Part shown: positions 42,370-45,519 of the stretch, piece by piece | Layout of the letters: the number at the start of each line of letters is the position of its first letter | Numbering within the stretch: the first letter of the stretch is position 1 | Source: Pseudomonas nabeulensis | GTDB taxonomy: Bacteria > Pseudomonadota > Gammaproteobacteria > Pseudomonadales > Pseudomonadaceae | Reading direction: 5' to 3' | Length of the DNA stretch: 45,519 bases | NCBI RefSeq assembly: GCF_004682045.1 | Contig: NZ_QUZT01000057.1 | Span: forward strand, 1-45,519 | The notes under the pieces: generated by a model | Databases searched by the model: none | Seen by the model: the letters and a program-made list of their open reading frames with translations, nothing else | What the model was told of the DNA's origin: nothing | Program-made: the position numbers and the translations under genes

Positions 42370-43073
42370 GGGCGGGCGTCCTCGTGGACCACGCCGTTGC
42401 GCACCAGGATCTTGCGCTCCAGGCGCGCGGCGATATGCGGGTCGTGGGTGACGATGATCAGCGTCACCTGTTGCTCGCGGTTCAGCGCCAGCAGCAAGTC
42501 CATGATCTCCTGGGCGGTGGTGCTGTCGAGGTTGCCGGTGGGTTCGTCGGCGAGAATCACCGAGGGCTTGCCCACCAGTGCGCGGGCGATGGCCACGCGC
42601 TGGCGCTGGCCGCCGGAGAGGTCGGCGGGACGGTGGTGGGCGCGCTCGGCCAGGCCAACTTGCTCGAGCATACGCAGGGCTTGCTCCACCGATTCATGGC
42701 GCGACACACCGCGATAACTCAGGGGCAGGGCGACGTTGTCCAGGGCACTCAGGCGCGGCAGCAGGTTGAAACTCTGGAACACGAAGCCGATCTGTTGGTT
42801 GCGGATCGCCGCCAGCTCGTCCGGGGTGGCGTTGAAAATATCGTGGCCGGCAAAGTGGTACTGGCCACAGTTGGGCAAATCCAACAGGCCGAGGATATTC
42901 AGCAGGGTACTTTTGCCTGAGCCCGAGGCACCGAGGATGCCGCAACTGTCGCCGCTGGCGATGGACAGGCAGACGTCATTGAGAATGGATAGGTGTTGCC
43001 CGGCCAGCTGGTAGCTTTTGCCGATGCCTTGCAGGGAGATCAAGCCTGGGTGCGCGGGGGTATCTGTCATCAT
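42366..43073 (-). CDS. ABC transporter ATPase of the MacB/LolD type
   Basis: This 235-residue ATPase shows Walker A GASGSGKST (48-56), the Q-loop (QIGFVFQSFNLLPRL), the signature LSGGQRQRVAIARAL, Walker B VILADEPTGNLD and the switch His (THD). It corresponds to the N-terminal half of MacB and pairs with the permease encoded next. It is the first gene of the exporter operon; two consecutive ATGs (43073 and 43070) are possible starts. Confidence 0.93.
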   Translation of the reverse strand: MMTDTPAHPGLISLQGIGKSYQLAGQHLSILNDVCLSIASGDSCGILGASGSGKSTLLNILGLLDLPNCGQYHFAGHDIFNATPDELAAIRNQQIGFVFQSFNLLPRLSALDNVALPLSYRGVSRHESVEQALRMLEQVGLAERAHHRPADLSGGQRQRVAIARALVGKPSVILADEPTGNLDSTTAQEIMDLLLALNREQQVTLIIVTHDPHIAARLERKILVRNGVVHEDARP

Positions 43074-43180
43074 GACTACGCCTGCAGTCTCGACGGTGCC
43101 GTGCTGCCCCGGTAAATCTTTGTAACAAGTTCGGGAGCTGCCTGGAACGCGTCACGGACTGGTTTTATTTCTTGTTTTTA

Positions 43181-43191
43181 AAATATTGTTT
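43181..43191 (-). promoter_or_regulatory. AAACAATATTT site in front of the ABC exporter operon
   Basis: On the minus strand this 11-mer reads AAACAATATTT followed by TTAAAAAC. The identical 11-mer lies at 43404-43414 in front of the TetR gene, in the same orientation relative to its own gene. It is about 108 bp upstream of the ABC ATPase start. Likely TetR operator. Confidence 0.5.
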
Positions 43192-43356
43192 GAATAGTAA
43201 CCGCGTTCACGGCGCTTCGCCAGCCGTGGATGTAGAGCGGTTTTACGCTTTGAAACGATTTGCTCCGGGGCGCTTCAAGACCTGTCCAAACCCCTTCAAC
43301 TACCCTTGACGGCCCCGTAGGCAAAGGCTTTGGGTGGAGTGGCGCTGTGGCATCAC

Positions 43357-43414
43357 TTGCTTTCGAACGACGGCCCCGGTATAAAAAATCAAATTATTTT
43401 TTAAAACAATATTT
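43357..43414 (+). promoter_or_regulatory. Promoter and AAACAATATTT site of the TetR gene
   Basis: TTGCTT (43357-43362), a 17-bp spacer and TATAAA (43380-43385) predict transcription from about 43392. The 11-mer AAACAATATTT at 43404-43414 lies just downstream of that start, where a bound repressor would block elongation, fitting autoregulation. The rest of this 357-bp intergenic region holds no gene I can support. Confidence 0.6.
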
Positions 43415-43430
43415 CCGCCGTGGAACTCTT

Positions 43431-44189
43431 ATGGTCGCGAAGAAACTCAGCGCTCCAAACGTTACCAAAACTCGATTGCTGGATGCGACTGAGGCCCTCT
43501 TCATTAAGTACGGATACGACGCGGTTTTGTTACGCCAGATTACCGAGCGGGCCCAGGTCAACCTGGCCGCGGTGAACTATCACTTCGGGGACAAGGACTC
43601 CCTGATGAAAACCCTCTTGATGCAACGCCTGGAGCCGCTCAACGAGCAGCGCCTTGAGTTGTTGGCGCGCTGCGAGGCGGAGTCCGACGGCCCGCTGGAC
43701 TGCGACACCTTGCTCGGCGTGCTGTTTGCCCCGGCCATGGGCCTGGAGCGCAGCGATCCGGCCAGTGCCAGCGGGGAGGGGCGTTCGTTTATCCGCTTCC
43801 TCGGCCGGGTCTACAGCGACACCTCGCCGTTTATCCAGGAATACCTCAAGGTGCATTACCAGCCGGTGTTCCAGCGTTTCTTCGAAGCCTTCGCCCTGGC
43901 CTTGCCGGATTTGCCGCGTAACGAACTGGGCGTGCGCTTGCAGTTTGCCCTCAAGGCGATTTCCGGGGTGATGGCCGGCACTGAGCTGCGCCTGCTGATG
44001 AACTCCATGAGCCTGGGCCGCCCGGCCACGGACGCCGAAGTCATGGCCAAGTTGATCACCTTGGTGTCGGCGGCGATTCGCGTGCCACAACAAAGCCCGG
44101 AAGCCGAAAACGCCCTGGCCAAGGTGCTGGATACCCAGCGCGCCATTCGTGAACAAGCGACTGCGCCGGCAGCCAAGGCCTTGAGCTGA
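43431..44189 (+). CDS. TetR-family repressor
   Basis: This 252-residue regulator has an N-terminal TetR helix-turn-helix (TRLLDATEALFIKYGYDAVLLRQITERAQVNLAAVNYHFGDKDSLMKTLL, about 12-61) and a ligand-binding C-terminal domain (about 80-230). It is divergent from the split-MacB exporter operon, which it likely represses. The start at 43431 is preferred over an upstream in-frame ATG because the HTH follows it at the usual distance and the promoter lies between them. The ligand is unknown, probably a substrate of the exporter. Confidence 0.9.
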   Translation: MVAKKLSAPNVTKTRLLDATEALFIKYGYDAVLLRQITERAQVNLAAVNYHFGDKDSLMKTLLMQRLEPLNEQRLELLARCEAESDGPLDCDTLLGVLFAPAMGLERSDPASASGEGRSFIRFLGRVYSDTSPFIQEYLKVHYQPVFQRFFEAFALALPDLPRNELGVRLQFALKAISGVMAGTELRLLMNSMSLGRPATDAEVMAKLITLVSAAIRVPQQSPEAENALAKVLDTQRAIREQATAPAAKALS

Positions 44190-44208
44190 CTCAAATTGCG
44201 GGCAAAAA

Positions 44209-44231
44209 AAACCCGCTGGGGCGGCGGGTTT
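44209..44231. terminator. Bidirectional intrinsic terminator
   Basis: AAACCCGC (44209-44216) and GCGGGTTT (44224-44231) form an 8-bp stem around TGGGGCG. On the minus strand a run of eight T follows the stem, so it ends the FUSC transcript 125 bp past its stop; on the plus strand it also ends tetR. Confidence 0.85.
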
Positions 44232-44356
44232 GATGTGCAACGTTTGTAACGGATGAGGCTTTACCCTACGGCTTGAGATGTGAAGAAAACGTGAAAAATA
44301 TGTAAGAGAAAGTTTGAAAGTGTTGACTTGATTAAACGCTTTCAAATGGCCATCTC

Positions 44357-45415
44357 TCAGATCTTCCAGCGCCCTGCGCTCTTGGCCAATCGCTGGCGCA
44401 TCTCATCCACGTTTTGCGCCAGTTGCAACGTCAACAAGCGGTAACCATCCAGCGCGCTGTATACCGGTGTGTCGAGGGCGGGTTCAGTCCCGGCATGACT
44501 CGGCCGCTCCAGACGCTCCGTCACTCCGGACTTCAACGCCCGCGCCATTCCCACCAACTGCACGCGAATCTGCCGGTGTTCGGCCTTCAACATCACCTGC
44601 ATGCGTGCCATTGCCTGTTCGTCACGAGGGTCGGGGCGCGTGTTGCCGAGAATCTCCAGGGTGCTGATGCACATGCGCAGGTGGCGTTGGATCGCGTCCA
44701 GCTCCGTCATGGAAATCCGCACTTCCTTGGACACCGATGGCATCAGCGAGCGCAATTGCACCATGGATGCATTCAGCCGGTTGAGCACCTTCACATGGTG
44801 ATCATCGGTCACCGACTGGCCATTGATGATTCGGCTGTATATCTCGGCACAGTCACGTAGCGCGCTGGCCAGGTTGTAGCGCCACGAATACACCGCATAC
44901 AACGGCAGGGCGAACGAAAATGCCAGTGCCAGCACGATGCCGATCAGGATGTCGACGGTGCGCCACAGCCCGTCCGACACCGGGTTATCACCGTGACCGG
45001 CGACGATAAACACCGTGATCGCCGACAGCAGCGCGATGTAACCGCCCTTGCCGATGGCGTGATAGGAAAAGAACCCGCACACCACCGACATCAGCAGGTA
45101 GGTCAGCAGCGGCTGGCCCAGGTAAGCCTGTTGCAGCACCAGCGCCAGGCCGACACTGGCGCCGATCAAGGTGCCATAGGCGCGCTCCACGGCTTTCTTG
45201 CCGATATTGCCGTGGTGCTGCAAGCCGCCGATCACGATCAACATGGTCACCGAGGCCCATTCACCGTGGGGCAGGTTGATGCCGGTGGTCAGCAGGATCG
45301 TCGCCAACAGGCCGATGGACACACGCACGGCGTGGATCAGCTTGGCATGGCGATAGCGGCGATACGGGTCGAGCAGCGGCCGCAACAGGCGCCGGGCGAA
45401 GAGGGGCAGGTTCAT
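44357..45415 (-). CDS. FUSC-family membrane protein
   Basis: This 352-residue inner-membrane protein has about six membrane segments in its N-terminal half (for example VRVSIGLLATILLTTGINLP, LLTYLLMSVVCGFFSYHAIG, ILIGIVLALAFSFALPLYAVYSW) with the FUSC motif GKKAVERAYGTLIGASVGLAL, followed by a long cytoplasmic region of helices (about 190-352) that could form a coiled coil. It is about half as long as E. coli YccS or AaeB. Related proteins export aromatic acids, but the substrate here is unknown. It is not obviously part of the tetR/exporter locus. Confidence 0.88.
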   Translation of the reverse strand: MNLPLFARRLLRPLLDPYRRYRHAKLIHAVRVSIGLLATILLTTGINLPHGEWASVTMLIVIGGLQHHGNIGKKAVERAYGTLIGASVGLALVLQQAYLGQPLLTYLLMSVVCGFFSYHAIGKGGYIALLSAITVFIVAGHGDNPVSDGLWRTVDILIGIVLALAFSFALPLYAVYSWRYNLASALRDCAEIYSRIINGQSVTDDHHVKVLNRLNASMVQLRSLMPSVSKEVRISMTELDAIQRHLRMCISTLEILGNTRPDPRDEQAMARMQVMLKAEHRQIRVQLVGMARALKSGVTERLERPSHAGTEPALDTPVYSALDGYRLLTLQLAQNVDEMRQRLAKSAGRWKI

Positions 45416-45458
45416 TGGTAGTAAAGGGGCCTCGACTATTAGGGAGTGTGGGGTCCAA

Positions 45459-45496
45459 ATGTGGGAGGGGTCTTGCCCTAATGCCAGTCAGTTAAG
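45459..45496. repeat. REP arm joined to the CTAATGCCAGTCAGTTAAG motif
   Basis: GTGGGAGGGGTCTTGCC (one base differing from the REP consensus) is joined to CTAATGCCAGTCAGTTAAG instead of the usual CCGATAGCGG block. The same junction occurs at the window start (inverted) and as the outer arms at 22850-23044. The partner arm, if any, lies outside the window. Confidence 0.8.
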
Positions 45497-45519
45497 GAAA
45501 CAGCAGATGAGCGGCTTTC

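Overview
The window reads as chromosomal DNA of a Pseudomonas of the P. fluorescens group. The evidence is high G+C coding sequence with strong GC3 bias, many fluorescens-type REP/REPIN palindromes between genes (core GGGGGCTTGCCCCC), Pseudomonas-type gene orders (marR-opmG-emrA-emrB like, shaACDEFG, glnS-cysS, ppiB-lpxH, tamA-tamB) and a CrcY-type small RNA next to the HMG-CoA lyase gene. I see no rRNA, tRNA, complete insertion sequence, prophage or CRISPR array.

Layout. 1-600 holds a Crc/Hfq-sequestering small RNA of the CrcZ/CrcY family on the minus strand, with a sigma-54 promoter, a possible CbrB upstream palindrome and a GC-rich terminator. 603-1911 is HMG-CoA lyase with a MerR (LiuR-like) regulator. 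2029-4360 is a LysR regulator divergent from an acyl-CoA dehydrogenase. 4481-7631 carries a periplasmic PstS-like/OmpA fusion, exonuclease III and a GNAT acetyltransferase. 7696-13094 is tamA-tamB. 13274-18006 is a MarR-controlled tripartite efflux operon (MarR, NodT-type outer-membrane lipoprotein, EmrA, EmrB) with two operator palindromes. 18159-22762 is housekeeping: lpxH-ppiB on the minus strand, glnS and cysS on the plus strand. 22763-23983 is repeat-rich, with a nested palindrome, a small DUF6124-like gene and its structured leader with an internal terminator. 23984-24442 is a HIT protein. 24569-30608 is a six-gene Mrp/Sha-type cation/proton antiporter operon with a fused A/B subunit. 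30852-32438 is a DMT exporter divergent from an XRE-cupin regulator. 32559-32915 is an unrecognised small protein.

33049-38337 is an organosulfur-type flavin monooxygenase cluster: a DszC/SfnB-like enzyme, a stand-alone C-terminal acyl-CoA-dehydrogenase-like domain, a DszA/NtaA-like LLM monooxygenase, a damaged acyl-CoA synthetase and an FAD/NAD(P) oxidoreductase. It sits behind a sequence fitting a sigma-54 promoter, which agrees with SfnR-type control. 38456-44189 is an ABC tripartite exporter (split MacB ATPase and permease, TolC-like protein, HlyD-like adaptor) divergent from a TetR regulator; each promoter region carries the same AT-rich 11-mer. 44357-45415 is an FUSC-family membrane protein.

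The most interesting points are the CrcY-type RNA with its control region, the sigma-54-linked sulfur cluster with its partial genes, the DUF6124 leader/attenuator, and a REP-derived half-palindrome found at both window edges and as a nested inverted pair at 22850-23044. I did not find a clearly new defence or mobile system. Functional names come from protein-family recognition by eye, without database searches.
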